Positions 1 to 7,547 of a stretch of DNA of 64,000 bases are shown piece by piece. The stretch is from positions 78,442 to 142,441 of the forward strand of contig CAKRTS010000006.1 in NCBI GenBank assembly GCA_934402315.1, read 5' to 3'. The notes under the pieces are model-generated. The model had not been told where the DNA came from and made no database searches. It worked only from the letters and a program-made list of their open reading frames with translations. Position numbers and translations under genes: made by a program. The DNA is from an uncultured Acetatifactor sp. (GTDB taxonomy: Bacteria; Bacillota; Clostridia; Lachnospirales; Lachnospiraceae). The stretch's first letter is position 1; each line of letters begins with the position of its first letter.

Positions 1-688
1 TGCTGAGCAGTCCGACATACTCCAGCAGATTCGGATTCTGCGAGAGCAGTTCACTGTACTCCACGTTGATACGGTTGTTGAATTCGACAACATCGACCTG
101 TTCGTTTGCCGTCCTGATATACTCCGTCTCTTCGTCGGTGAAAATGCTGGCATCCTTGATGTAAAGCTGGCCGTTATCATCCGTACAGACATAGAGCGTC
201 TCGTATCCCGGGAACTCGCCGTAATCCACGATTCCCATCTTGTAGTAGACATAGACGATCGTCGAGCCGTCCACCGGTCCCTGCTTGGAATAAATATCAA
301 TATCTGCATAATGGTCAATATAGTTCGACAGCTCCGAATAGTACAGCAGAATATTTTCGTTGATGCCCTGACAGATCGACTGCAGAGTATCTGTATCCCC
401 TGTTCCGATCGCGTTATAGTATGTGGCAACGAGCGTATAGATTGCCTCGTTCTCATTCGCGGCAAGCGGAACCTCCTCCGCGGACGGTCTGATTTCCACC
501 GTCTCACCCTCCTGCGGAATCACCTCAGAACTCTGTTCCACAGACACCTGCTCCTCTGTTTTCGTCTTGTTGGCATTCAGTGCAATTACAACAGTCACAG
601 CAGCCACAACTACGACCAGCACCGGAAAAACGATCTTGCAATTTTTAATGATAAAGTCCCAAATTGTCTTCCACTTTTCTTTACTCAT
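1..688 (-). CDS. Membrane-anchored extracytoplasmic protein, C-terminus beyond window edge
   Basis: Reading the complement from the ATG at 688 gives an open frame of 229 codons that runs off the left edge without a stop, so the gene is partial. The N-terminus is short and basic (MSKEKWKTIWDF), followed by a hydrophobic segment at about residues 19-37, then a Thr/Glu/Ser-rich linker and a globular region rich in acidic and aromatic residues (TLVATYYNAIGTGD around residue 85 onward). This architecture fits a single-pass protein with an outward-facing domain, resembling Lachnospiraceae proteins that carry an NTF2-like or DUF-type outer domain. I do not recognise a catalytic motif. A tRNA-Arg unit with its own terminator lies upstream, so the gene probably has a separate promoter in 689-754. 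Confidence 0.7.
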   Translation of the reverse strand, partial: MSKEKWKTIWDFIIKNCKIVFPVLVVVVAAVTVVIALNANKTKTEEQVSVEQSSEVIPQEGETVEIRPSAEEVPLAANENEAIYTLVATYYNAIGTGDTDTLQSICQGINENILLYYSELSNYIDHYADIDIYSKQGPVDGSTIVYVYYKMGIVDYGEFPGYETLYVCTDDNGQLYIKDASIFTDEETEYIRTANEQVDVVEFNNRINVEYSELLSQNPNLLEYVGLLS

Positions 689-754
689 ATTCCCGCTCCA
701 ATCCATCCGCTCAGGCGGATACTCAAATCAGGGGTTCACATGTTCGCCTAAATG

Positions 755-779
755 CAAAAAGCCGCAAGCGGCTCTTTTC
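755..779 (-). terminator. Rho-independent terminator of the tRNA-Arg unit
   Basis: On the minus strand a short GC hairpin (AGCCG, loop CTTG, CGGCT) is followed by TTTTGC. The plus strand also carries a T run, so it may work in both directions. It lies 44 nt downstream of the tRNA 3' end. Confidence 0.6.
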
Positions 780-807
780 AAATTTACTCTCTTCACTTTA
801 TACAGTA

Positions 808-939
808 CAGGGTGATGTAAAATGCATCCGACAGGAATCGAACCTGCATTAAAGGCGTCGGAGGCCTTCGTTCTATCCGTTAGACTACGGATGCATAGTA
901 TTTAGCGTCGAATTGTTACGAAATTATTACATCACCCTG
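808..939. repeat. 13-bp perfect inverted repeat flanking tRNA-Arg
   Basis: The 13-mer at 808-820 (cagggtgatgtaa) is the exact reverse complement of 927-939. The arms bracket the tRNA, 2 nt from its 3' end and 32 nt from its 5' end. Because the predicted transcript starts near 935-937, most of the right arm would lie in the leader and the left arm in the trailer. The two could pair in the precursor. Confidence 0.75.
823..894 (-). tRNA. tRNA-Arg (anticodon CCG)
   Basis: The complement folds as a cloverleaf. The acceptor GCATCCG pairs with CGGATGC, with discriminator A. The anticodon stem AAGGC/GCCTT encloses loop CTCCGAC with anticodon CCG, which reads CGG arginine codons. The T arm contains TTCGAAT. 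The 3' CCA is not encoded and must be added after transcription. No protein gene overlaps it, and a sigma-A-type promoter and a terminator bracket it as an independent unit. Confidence 0.95.
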
Positions 940-942
940 ACT

Positions 943-971
943 ATAATATCATAAAAACTTCTGTATGTCTA
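943..971 (-). promoter_or_regulatory. SigA-type promoter for tRNA-Arg
   Basis: On the minus strand TAGACA (966-971) and TATTAT (943-948) are separated by exactly 17 nt, each one mismatch from consensus. The predicted start near 936 falls at the edge of the inverted-repeat arm upstream of the tRNA. Confidence 0.65.
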
Positions 972-991
972 CAACGAATTCATGGAATTTT

Positions 992-1882
992 TTAGAAAAT
1001 AATTTTAACCGTCCTTGAACTGAAATCATAGTAATATAGATTATCAGACAGAATTTCTTCCTTGGAAACGAACCTGCTGTTGACTTCCTTGATGGTCTTC
1101 TTGATTTCTTCCACATTCTCCATGCCGGTGTCCCTGAGAATGAGCACCTCATGCACAGAGCTGGGGATAATGTAAAAGCTCTTCTTTCCCGCTGCCGCAA
1201 TTTTCTCCAGCATTCCCGGATACAGAATACATGCTGCACCCTGTGCCCTTCTGTCATTTGTCAGAATGTGCAGATTACTCTCCGGTACCGGACCCCCGAT
1301 CGCCTGTATCTGTCCCGTCTCTTTCAAAATATCCGTCATCGACCGAAAATCCGCGGGATAAATTCTGGGGGTATTGACTCCTGCCAGCGTCATAAGCTCC
1401 TTCGTCCCTACCTTCCACATTTCCAGATGCGTATTATAGATCGGAATCGAACCGTCCCCGAGCACTCCTCCCTGATAGGAATAGAAAAAGCAGATGGCAA
1501 GATCCATAAACTCCACATGCGGAATCTCCTCAAGCAGCGCCTCGTTTCCTTTTCTTCGGATCAGCCGGTAACAGATTCTGTCGCACACCTTATCAAACTC
1601 CTTGAAAAAATCCATGCTGACATTTCCCTTCGGCATCTCCTCATGGTAGACATCAATGATTTTTTCAATAATTTTTGAAAAAGAAACACCATCCTCGTAT
1701 GCCAGCTTAAAAATTTCCAGATAGATCGTCGGCACGACATTCTTCGTCTCCGACAGGATCACCAGTCCGTGCAGCAGGATGCCATTGTTCTTCCGAACCT
1801 CCTTTACTTCCACACGATAGCCTTCTCCCAGCTTTTCCTTCACTGCCACCAATACCTTCTGTGCAAATTCCTTCATTTCCAT
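992..1882 (-). CDS. DUF5688 family protein
   Basis: This cytoplasmic protein of about 296 residues has no signal peptide or membrane segment. Its composition and motifs (EIPHVEFMDLAICFFY, GGPVPESNLHIL, FYIIPSSVHEVLIL) match what I remember of the DUF5688 family, which is found mainly in Lachnospiraceae and has no known function. I chose the ATG at 1882 (MEMKEF) because AAGGAG lies 7 nt upstream; the longer frame starting at 1900 lacks a ribosome site. It follows efp but a strong terminator lies between them, so it is probably transcribed separately. Confidence 0.75.
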   Translation of the reverse strand: MEMKEFAQKVLVAVKEKLGEGYRVEVKEVRKNNGILLHGLVILSETKNVVPTIYLEIFKLAYEDGVSFSKIIEKIIDVYHEEMPKGNVSMDFFKEFDKVCDRICYRLIRRKGNEALLEEIPHVEFMDLAICFFYSYQGGVLGDGSIPIYNTHLEMWKVGTKELMTLAGVNTPRIYPADFRSMTDILKETGQIQAIGGPVPESNLHILTNDRRAQGAACILYPGMLEKIAAAGKKSFYIIPSSVHEVLILRDTGMENVEEIKKTIKEVNSRFVSKEEILSDNLYYYDFSSRTVKIIF

Positions 1883-1971
1883 ATACAATCTCCTTTTCAA
1901 TCTTGATAGTTGTTGTGATTTGTTTCAATTTTTGAACTGTAAGACATGTCTGAACGACTCCGGCTTCCGCC

Positions 1972-2013
1972 GGCAAAAGAAAAGGCAACAACACTCCGAA
2001 AGTGTCATTGCCT
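1972..2013 (-). terminator. efp: Rho-independent terminator after efp
   Basis: A 13-bp stem with two G-U pairs (AGGCAATGACACT paired with AGTGTTGTTGCCT) closes a TTCGG-type loop and is followed by TTTTCTTTT on the minus strand. It lies 35 nt after the efp stop. Confidence 0.85.
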
Positions 2014-2047
2014 CACAAGTCTGACTGTATGAAAAGAAAGCTGTTCC

Positions 2048-2605
2048 TTATACTCTGGACAGATACTCTCCGGTTCTGGTGTCGATCTTGATCTTATCGC
2101 CCTGATCGACAAACAGAGGAACGGAAACCTGTGCACCGGTCTCCACAATAGCAGGCTTGGATGCGCCTGTTGCGGTGTCTCCCTTGAAGCCGGGCTCTGT
2201 CTCTGTGATCTCCAGCTCTACAAAAAGAGGAGGCTCTACAGAGAAAACATTGCCGTTGTGGGAGCAGACCTTACACATCTCGTTTTCCTTGACGAACTTC
2301 ATAGCGTCACCGATGGTATCGGTATTCAATGCCAGCTGCTCGTAGTTCTCTGTATCCATGAAATAATACAGATCACCGTCTCTGTACAGATACTGCATAT
2401 CTTTTCTATCAATACGTGCCTGAGGACACTTTTCGGTAGGGCGGAAGGTCTTCTCGACTACACCGCCGCTCTTGATATTTTTCAGCTTCGTTCTCACGAA
2501 AGCAGCGCCCTTTCCAGGCTTTACATGCTGGAATTCAATAATCTGGTATACGTTATTATCGTATTCGATAGTAATACCATTTCTGAAATCACCTGCAGAA
2601 ATCAT
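2048..2605 (-). CDS. efp: Elongation factor P
   Basis: EF-P binds the ribosome between the P and E sites and relieves stalling on polyproline stretches. The 185-residue length is typical. The N-terminal KOW-like domain carries the loop [10 protein letters not shown] with Lys32 at the position that is modified in other bacteria. The C-terminal OB domain ends in the conserved pattern [17 protein letters not shown]. The start at 2605 has AGGAGG 7 nt upstream. It sits downstream of the aroE/aroK-aroQ genes, a neighbourhood common in clostridia, but no pepP-type Xaa-Pro peptidase is present here. A modification enzyme is not visible in the window. Confidence 0.97.
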   Translation of the reverse strand: MISAGDFRNGITIEYDNNVYQIIEFQHVKPGKGAAFVRTKLKNIKSGGVVEKTFRPTEKCPQARIDRKDMQYLYRDGDLYYFMDTENYEQLALNTDTIGDAMKFVKENEMCKVCSHNGNVFSVEPPLFVELEITETEPGFKGDTATGASKPAIVETGAQVSVPLFVDQGDKIKIDTRTGEYLSRV

Positions 2606-2647
2606 ATTATATTCCTCCTAATTTTGCTCACAAAATAATTCTTATTA

Positions 2648-2676
2648 AGTTTAATATAAAAACGTACTAATTTCAA
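2648..2676 (-). promoter_or_regulatory. efp: Candidate SigA promoter for efp
   Basis: TTGAAA (2671-2676) and TAAACT (2648-2653) are spaced 17 nt apart on the minus strand. The stretch from 2606 to 2701 is very AT-rich. A T-run without a GC hairpin follows the aroK-aroQ stop, so read-through from upstream is also possible. Confidence 0.45.
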
Positions 2677-2701
2677 CCATTTTTGTAAAAAAAGAAAAAA
2701 A

Positions 2702-3652
2702 TTATGCATTGTGCTGCCGTATGAAGTCAATTGCCTGCAGATAACCGTCCAGTCCCTGCCCGTAAATCTGTCTGTCACAGACGGGTGCCGTCACTGAAAT
2801 CTTCCGGAATTCCTCCCGTTTTGTGATGTCCGAAATGTGGATTTCGACCTTCGGCACCGTTATGCTGGCGAGCGCGTCACGGATCGCGTAGCTGTAATGC
2901 GTATACGCGCCCGGATTGATGACTATGCCCTCCGTGCCGTCAAAGTACGCCTCCTGTATCCGGTCGATGATCGCACCCTCATGATTGCTCTGGAACACCT
3001 GAATCTCACAGCCTGTGCTCTCCGCCTTCTTCCGGATCAGCTCCAGCAGGTACTGATAGTCCTGCGTGCCGTATACGCTTTTCTCCCTGATTCCAAGGAA
3101 ATTGATGTTGGGTCCATTGATTACTAACAGCTTCATCTTCTCCGTCTCCTTAACGATCTTTTTCAATACCGTATCCATGTCCAGCCCGTCCACATCGACA
3201 ATGCAGTCCGCACATGCCTCGTATGCCGCACTTCGGCTCTCCAGAAGCTCCCTGATCCTTTGCTGCGGATTCTCGCATTGCAGGAGCGGGCGCGTCGTGT
3301 CCCCCTGTATTCTCGCATAGATCGTCTCCGGGCGGGCTCGAAGATAAACTACCCTTCCGAGCTTTTTCAGCAGTTCTCTGTTCTCCTCGCGCAGCGGCGT
3401 CCCGCCCCCGACGGAAAAAATTCTGCCCTCCCTTGTCCCGACAAGCTCACGCAGCAGTTCCGTCTCCTGTCTCCGGAAATATTCTTCGCCCTCTCCCGCA
3501 AAAATCTCGCTGATCGTCCTTCCCTCTCTCCGCTCGATCAGCTTATCGGTGTCCTCGACCGGCCTGCGCAGCCTGTAAGAGAGCTTCACACCGACAGAGC
3601 TCTTTCCGCTTCCCATAAATCCTATCAGGATCAAATTGTCTTCCTGTCTCAT
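2702..3652 (-). CDS. Shikimate kinase / type II 3-dehydroquinate dehydratase fusion
   Basis: Two enzymes of the shikimate pathway are encoded in one 316-codon frame. Residues 1-170 are a shikimate kinase (AroK-like): P-loop GFMGSGKS at 11-18, the shikimate-binding DTDKLIERREG, VGGGTPLR, and the lid region DTTRPLL. Residues 173-316 are a type II dehydroquinase (AroQ-like): VINGPNINFLG, then VFQSNHEGAIIDRI with the catalytic His, and PGAYTHYSYAIRDAL. The dehydroquinase half is full length for a stand-alone enzyme. Met173 (ATG at 3134-3136) is preceded by AAGGAG 9 nt away, so a separate AroQ could also be made from the same message. aroE lies 34 bp upstream in the same direction. Confidence 0.93.
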   Translation of the reverse strand: MRQEDNLILIGFMGSGKSSVGVKLSYRLRRPVEDTDKLIERREGRTISEIFAGEGEEYFRRQETELLRELVGTREGRIFSVGGGTPLREENRELLKKLGRVVYLRARPETIYARIQGDTTRPLLQCENPQQRIRELLESRSAAYEACADCIVDVDGLDMDTVLKKIVKETEKMKLLVINGPNINFLGIREKSVYGTQDYQYLLELIRKKAESTGCEIQVFQSNHEGAIIDRIQEAYFDGTEGIVINPGAYTHYSYAIRDALASITVPKVEIHISDITKREEFRKISVTAPVCDRQIYGQGLDGYLQAIDFIRQHNA

Positions 3653-3686
3653 CCCTGCTCCTATCCTCCGCCATGCCGCACCCGCG

Positions 3687-4556
3687 CTACTCTATGCCCA
3701 TGGCAAGCTTCATCGCGCCGTAAGCCTTTTCTTCCAGTTCTTTCGTGATTTCTGTTCCTGTCCAGAGCTCATAGGCAATAATTCCCTGATACAAAAGCAT
3801 TTTCAGACCGTTGCAGGCATGTCCGCCCGCCTCACGCGTCAGCCGCATGAACCTTGTGTCTACCGGATTAAAGATCAGATCATAGCCCGTGTGGATGCGC
3901 TCATAGAAACCGCTATCCTCGATAACCGCCTCCTCTGTCTTCGGGAACATACCGACATTGGTCGCCTGAATGGCAAGATAGCGCTGCTCCTCCGGCAGCT
4001 GTCTGTAGCCGTCAAGCGGCAGTGCCTTTACCGTCTGCCTGCCGGTATAACCGTTTACTTCATCGGCGATCGCCTGTGCCTTCTCCACCGTCCGGTTCAG
4101 AATCAGTATCTCCTCCGCCTCGTCGGCAAGCATGACTGCCACCGCCCTCGCCACGCCGCCCGCTCCGAGGATGATAACGTGCTCCCCGCGGAGCGCAATG
4201 CCATCGGAGGCAAGCGCCCGGTAAAGTCCGGGCATGTCCGTATTATAGCCCTTAAAGCCATTCTGCGTGCGCACCAGCGTATTCACAGCGCCTATCCGCT
4301 CTGCCAGAGGGTCCAGCTCCTTCAGCCACGGGATGACTGCACTCTTATAAGGAACCGTCACATTGCAGCCCAGAAGGTTCAGCGCATAGGCTCCCTCAAC
4401 CGCCTCACGCACCTTTCCCTCCGGCACATGAAACGGCACATAGACCAGATTCTGTCCCGTCGCCTCCGCAATCGTGTTATGGATCGCCGGAGACATGGTA
4501 TGCTCCACCGGATTTCCGATCAGCCCGCAGGTACGGGTATATCCGTCGATGTTCAT
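3687..4556 (-). CDS. aroE: Shikimate dehydrogenase
   Basis: The enzyme reduces 3-dehydroshikimate to shikimate with NADPH. The 289-residue length is typical. The substrate-binding half has GLIGNPVEHTMSPAIHN near residue 12 and NVTVPYKSAVIPWL with the catalytic Lys. The Rossmann half has the glycine motif ILGAGGVARAVA, and NTLVRTQNGFKGYNTD lies between. The start is supported by GAGAGG 7 nt upstream. It is 20 bp downstream of yqeG and 34 bp upstream of the kinase/dehydroquinase fusion, so three consecutive shikimate-pathway activities are probably co-transcribed. Confidence 0.97.
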   Translation of the reverse strand: MNIDGYTRTCGLIGNPVEHTMSPAIHNTIAEATGQNLVYVPFHVPEGKVREAVEGAYALNLLGCNVTVPYKSAVIPWLKELDPLAERIGAVNTLVRTQNGFKGYNTDMPGLYRALASDGIALRGEHVIILGAGGVARAVAVMLADEAEEILILNRTVEKAQAIADEVNGYTGRQTVKALPLDGYRQLPEEQRYLAIQATNVGMFPKTEEAVIEDSGFYERIHTGYDLIFNPVDTRFMRLTREAGGHACNGLKMLLYQGIIAYELWTGTEITKELEEKAYGAMKLAMGIE

Positions 4557-4576
4557 AAAGTGACCTCTCTTTCCGC

Positions 4577-5074
4577 TCAGTGCTTTTGTCTGTGGTAGAA
4601 AAACAGAACGATTCTCTCCAGCTTACGCTTCAGCACAATCTGTATCTCTTCCTTCGGGTGGATCGGCTTTACAAGGTAAGTGACAATCCCCGCCTTTTTC
4701 GCCCCCCACACATCGGTGAAGAGCTGGTCGCCGACAAACAGCGTGTTTTCCGCGGTGGTTTCCATCCGCTCCATCGCGTTCCGGTAGCCTGCGGTCTTGG
4801 GCTTCCCCGCCTTAAAGATATACAGGGAACCCACCTGGTCGCAAAAGCTTCGGACCCTCGGCTCCTTGTTGTTGGACAATAATATCGTCCGGTATCCGAT
4901 TTCGCGCAATCTACGGAACAGGGCAATCGCCCTCTTATCCGCAGGCGCTCCGTGCGGCACAAGCGTATTGTCAATATCGTAGATGATCCCGCGATACCCC
5001 TTTCGGTATAACTCCTCGTAATCTATCTCATATGCACTGTCGATCTCATGATCGGGATAAAAACGTTGCAGCAT
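4577..5074 (-). CDS. yqeG: YqeG-family HAD-IIIA phosphatase
   Basis: This is a compact HAD-superfamily hydrolase of 165 residues. Motif I is YDIDNTLVPHG near residue 34, motif II is the Ser in LLSNNKEP, the Lys is in AGKPKTAGY, and motif III is FVGDQLFTDVWGAKKAG. YqeG-family members are often found beside yqeH/aroE in Firmicutes; the physiological substrate is not settled. Its 5' end overlaps the upstream uridine-kinase-like gene by 29 bp in a different frame, which suggests translational coupling. Confidence 0.9.
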   Translation of the reverse strand: MLQRFYPDHEIDSAYEIDYEELYRKGYRGIIYDIDNTLVPHGAPADKRAIALFRRLREIGYRTILLSNNKEPRVRSFCDQVGSLYIFKAGKPKTAGYRNAMERMETTAENTLFVGDQLFTDVWGAKKAGIVTYLVKPIHPKEEIQIVLKRKLERIVLFFYHRQKH

Positions 5075-5666
5075 TGCTCACACATTCCTTTTCCATTATT
5101 ATGTCCGCCTGTTCCATGATTCCATACGCCCCGAAATAGGCCTCCTCCATGGGAATCCACCTCTCCCGGAAATTCTTCAATGCCTGTTCTCCGTTTCGGG
5201 CTCTTATTCTCTCGCACTGTATCTCAAGGGGAACATCCCGGAATATCCGCAGATCCATATAATTTCCAAAATACGGATGACAGCTGTAGACTCCCTCGAC
5301 AATGCGCAGCCTGCCCGCCGGGACAATCACCCGCTCAGCGGTCTCCATGCGTTGACAGTCAAACCGCCCATAGGAAAACGAAGCCCCGCTGCGAAGCTCA
5401 GGCAGCACCTCCTCCGCGAAACGCTCATAATGCACATTTCCTCCCGGCTCACGCAGACGCTCCTCCGTTCTCATCTCTCCGGGAAGAAAAAAATCATCCA
5501 TATGGATGACTCCCGCCCCGAGCTTTTCCGCAAGCTCCTTTGCCAGAGTCGTTTTGCCGGAAGCGCAGCGCCCGTCAATCGCTATGGCCTTCACTCCGCC
5601 CTCTTCCAAATTCAGCCGTCTGGTTATTTCTGCTATAATGTTCTGTATCTGTACCGGATTCCTCAT
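5046..5666 (-). CDS. Uridine-kinase-like P-loop NTPase
   Basis: The Walker A motif IDGRCASGKTT lies near residue 30 of the chosen start, followed by HMDDFFLPGEM, which resembles the substrate-proximal DxD of uridine kinase and phosphoribulokinase-like proteins, and later VEGVYSCHPYFGNYMDLRIF. A (deoxy)nucleoside or small-molecule kinase role is likely but the substrate is unknown. The frame is open from 5723, but the ATG at 5666 (MRNPVQ) is preferred because an AGAAG-type site precedes it and the extra 19 residues look non-conserved. Neither start has a strong ribosome site. It is the first gene of the yqeG-aroE cluster. Confidence 0.8.
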   Translation of the reverse strand: MRNPVQIQNIIAEITRRLNLEEGGVKAIAIDGRCASGKTTLAKELAEKLGAGVIHMDDFFLPGEMRTEERLREPGGNVHYERFAEEVLPELRSGASFSYGRFDCQRMETAERVIVPAGRLRIVEGVYSCHPYFGNYMDLRIFRDVPLEIQCERIRARNGEQALKNFRERWIPMEEAYFGAYGIMEQADIIMEKECVSNAATFLSRS

Positions 5667-5908
5667 GCCTCTTCTTACACAATTCCTATCATTTGCGTTT
5701 CTTATATTTCTCAAGACTCCCATCGATCATAACATGTTTCCCCGTAATTATTCAAGTATCTGATGCAGATATGCTCTTGACATTTGAACTTCTTTTGTTA
5801 CACTATTCAAAGTAATATAAACTTGCTTTTTGCAAATGGGGTTCTGAATAGTGGCGGTAAATTTGAAGGAAAGGTATTTGCAAACCTCGCACATTTCGGA
5901 TAACAGTT

Positions 5909-5942
5909 GTGCAAGATGCACCTGAGTGCAAGATGCACCTGA
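5909..5942. repeat. 17-bp exact tandem duplication at the edge of repeat copy A
   Basis: The unit gtgcaagatgcacctga occurs twice in succession (5909-5925 and 5926-5942). Copy B at 15.0 kb has only one related unit. Slippage or a duplication event in copy A is the simplest reading. Confidence 0.9.
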
Positions 5943-6076
5943 CCACAAGCAGCGCACTCTGGAGCCGCCGGCACTTAGTCTCCGTACTAGGGAGACTTAT
6001 GTGCCGCTGCGTGCGAAGCAAAGCGAAAGCGTGCCTGCGGTGGTCTGTGCATTTTGCGCAACGTTACTTGCGAAAA
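5933..6076 (+). repeat. Dispersed structured repeat, copy A (possible ncRNA or cis element)
   Basis: This roughly 145-nt intergenic element is closely similar to 15005-15164. It folds as a long compound stem: atgca 5933-5937 with tgcat 6048-6052, gaccac 5941-5946 with gtggtc 6040-6045, gcag 5949-5952 with ctgc 6035-6038, gcac 5954-5957 with gtgc 6031-6034. This encloses a second helix cggcac 5969-5974 with gtgccg 6001-6006, topped by gtctcc/ggagac. A GCGAAAGC motif (GNRA-type) lies at 6023-6030. It occupies most of the 456-bp gap between the uridine-kinase-like gene and the ECF gene and ends 46 nt before the ECF start. The rest of the gap (5667-5908) is AT-rich and I see nothing firm in it. 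Confidence 0.8.
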
Positions 6077-6122
6077 CCAAACGCCCAATAAACTTAAACG
6101 ATACTGAAAGGAAGATACCACT

Positions 6123-6674
6123 ATGGAAAAAATGTCACCTGCTAAAAAAATAGCCACCTGCGCTGTCTGCATGGCACTCTGCGTTGTGCTCCCGATCGCA
6201 GTCCACGCCATCCCAAACAGCGGCGTTATGCTCTCCCCGATGCACATACCCGTTCTGCTGTGCGGACTGGTCTGCGGCTGGCAGTATGGCTTTGCCTGCG
6301 GACTTCTCGGCCCCGTTCTGTCCTGCATGATTACCGGTATGCCTCCCGCGGGCCCGGTTCTGTACGGAATGCTGATCGAATTATCCGTGTACGGCATTGT
6401 CTCCGGTCTCCTGCTCCGTCTGGTAAAAACCGGAAAAACACTTGCCGATCTGTACATCAGCCTGATCGGTGCAATGCTCGCCGGACGTATCATCGGCGGA
6501 ATCGCCAAAGCGCTGTTCTTCTCTTCCGGCGCTTACACCCTGAAAATGTGGGCGACTGCCTATTTTGTCTCCAGTCTCCCGGGCATCCTTTTGCATCTGA
6601 TCCTGCTGCCGGTTCTCTATCTGGCCTTGCAGAGAGCTCATCTAATCCCTGCCCGCTACGGCGAGAAGCGCTGA
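6123..6674 (+). CDS. ECF transporter S component, substrate unassigned
   Basis: The 183-residue protein is almost entirely hydrophobic, with about six membrane segments separated by short basic loops, as in the substrate-binding S components of energy-coupling-factor vitamin transporters (PF12822-like). SPMHIPVLLCGLVCG and GPVLSCMITGMPPAGP in the first half, and GRIIGGIAKALFF later, are the most family-like parts. The ATP-binding EcfA and membrane EcfT subunits are not in the window, so it would use a shared module encoded elsewhere. AAAGGAAG precedes the ATG by 8 nt. It is the only plus-strand gene in the first 31 kb. The structured repeat upstream could influence it; I could not match that region to a known vitamin riboswitch. 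Confidence 0.85.
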   Translation: MEKMSPAKKIATCAVCMALCVVLPIAVHAIPNSGVMLSPMHIPVLLCGLVCGWQYGFACGLLGPVLSCMITGMPPAGPVLYGMLIELSVYGIVSGLLLRLVKTGKTLADLYISLIGAMLAGRIIGGIAKALFFSSGAYTLKMWATAYFVSSLPGILLHLILLPVLYLALQRAHLIPARYGEKR

Positions 6675-6710
6675 CGGAATCCGTCTCCGCTTCTCCCGAT
6701 ACACTTTTTC

Positions 6711-7547
6711 TCACACAACAACGATCCTCGGAACACAATGATTTTCCGCCGCCAGTCTCAGCTCCGTCACAAAGTCGGGAATATCTCTTTTCAGATAGCC
6801 GCCCAATTCCTGCGGCATCTCCCATCCCCTTTCGATCACCGCGTCGGCAGCACGCTCCAGCAGCTCCGTCAGTTCCGGCGCCGGGAGTCTGTCTGCCGCA
6901 TTTTCCAAAATCTCCTCCGCCTCCGCCCGCTCCCCCTGCCGCTGTCTGTCGATGACCAGCGTCTTTGCAACGACATGCCGGAATACCACACGGCAGAGGT
7001 TAAAAAACTGTCTCCTGTAGCCGGGGTGGAAGCGCGTCAGGATGTCGGTCACAAAGCCCGCCTGAAAGGCTCCCAGAAACCTCTGTTCCAGCGCAATACA
7101 CCTGATATATTCCGACACCGCATCGATACCCGTTTTCCCGTTCAATGAGACCAGCACCGGATAATCCATCGTAATGATCGTATCCTGCGGGGAGAATCTC
7201 ACGTCATAACAGGTGAAAAAGCCTGCAATCCCCTTCGCCACCGTGTCATAATAATTTTCATTTTCATATGCCGAAAAATGACTCAGCAGTTCCTTGTACG
7301 TCTGCTCTGCCGCCCTGACCTTTTCTCTCACCCTCTCGCAGCCGAGCCGGTAAGCCTGTCCGGCAGACAACGCTCCTTCGCCCACCGGCAGATTACCGCT
7401 CTCCAATTCTCCGATACAGTACAGCACAGCCTCCATGAGATGCCTCGCCGTCTCGTAGGTTACAGAGGAGCTCTCTCCCGAGGTATATTTCCTCGTCAGT
7501 TCCGCGACCACCGGCATCAGTTCATCCATCTCATAACCGGGCATCAT
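6711..7547 (-). CDS. DUF6179-type protein
   Basis: This soluble, mostly helical protein has 279 residues from the ATG at 7547. I chose that start because GGGAGGAAG precedes it and because ATGA there overlaps the stop of the upstream gene; the longer frame to 7655 is not supported. Recognisable stretches include ELTRKYTSGESSSVTYETARHLMEAV near the start and YIRCIALEQRFLGAFQAGF in the middle. From memory it belongs to DUF6179, a Lachnospiraceae-centred family of unknown function that sits beside DUF6323. No catalytic motif is evident. Confidence 0.7.
   Translation of the reverse strand: MMPGYEMDELMPVVAELTRKYTSGESSSVTYETARHLMEAVLYCIGELESGNLPVGEGALSAGQAYRLGCERVREKVRAAEQTYKELLSHFSAYENENYYDTVAKGIAGFFTCYDVRFSPQDTIITMDYPVLVSLNGKTGIDAVSEYIRCIALEQRFLGAFQAGFVTDILTRFHPGYRRQFFNLCRVVFRHVVAKTLVIDRQRQGERAEAEEILENAADRLPAPELTELLERAADAVIERGWEMPQELGGYLKRDIPDFVTELRLAAENHCVPRIVVV

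Noticed and set aside
808..939. Integrated element using the tRNA-Arg gene as attachment site
   Set aside because: The flanking repeat is inverted and only 130 bp apart; there is no integrase or direct repeat of the tRNA 3' end.
5748..6091. Small ORFs of 60-80 codons overlapping the structured repeat
   Set aside because: No ribosome sites, Arg/Cys-rich random composition, and the RNA/DNA structure explains conservation better than coding.
5933..6122. Known vitamin riboswitch upstream of the ECF gene
   Set aside because: I could not align it with the tetrahydrofolate, TPP, FMN or cobalamin consensus, and the second copy sits between unrelated genes.
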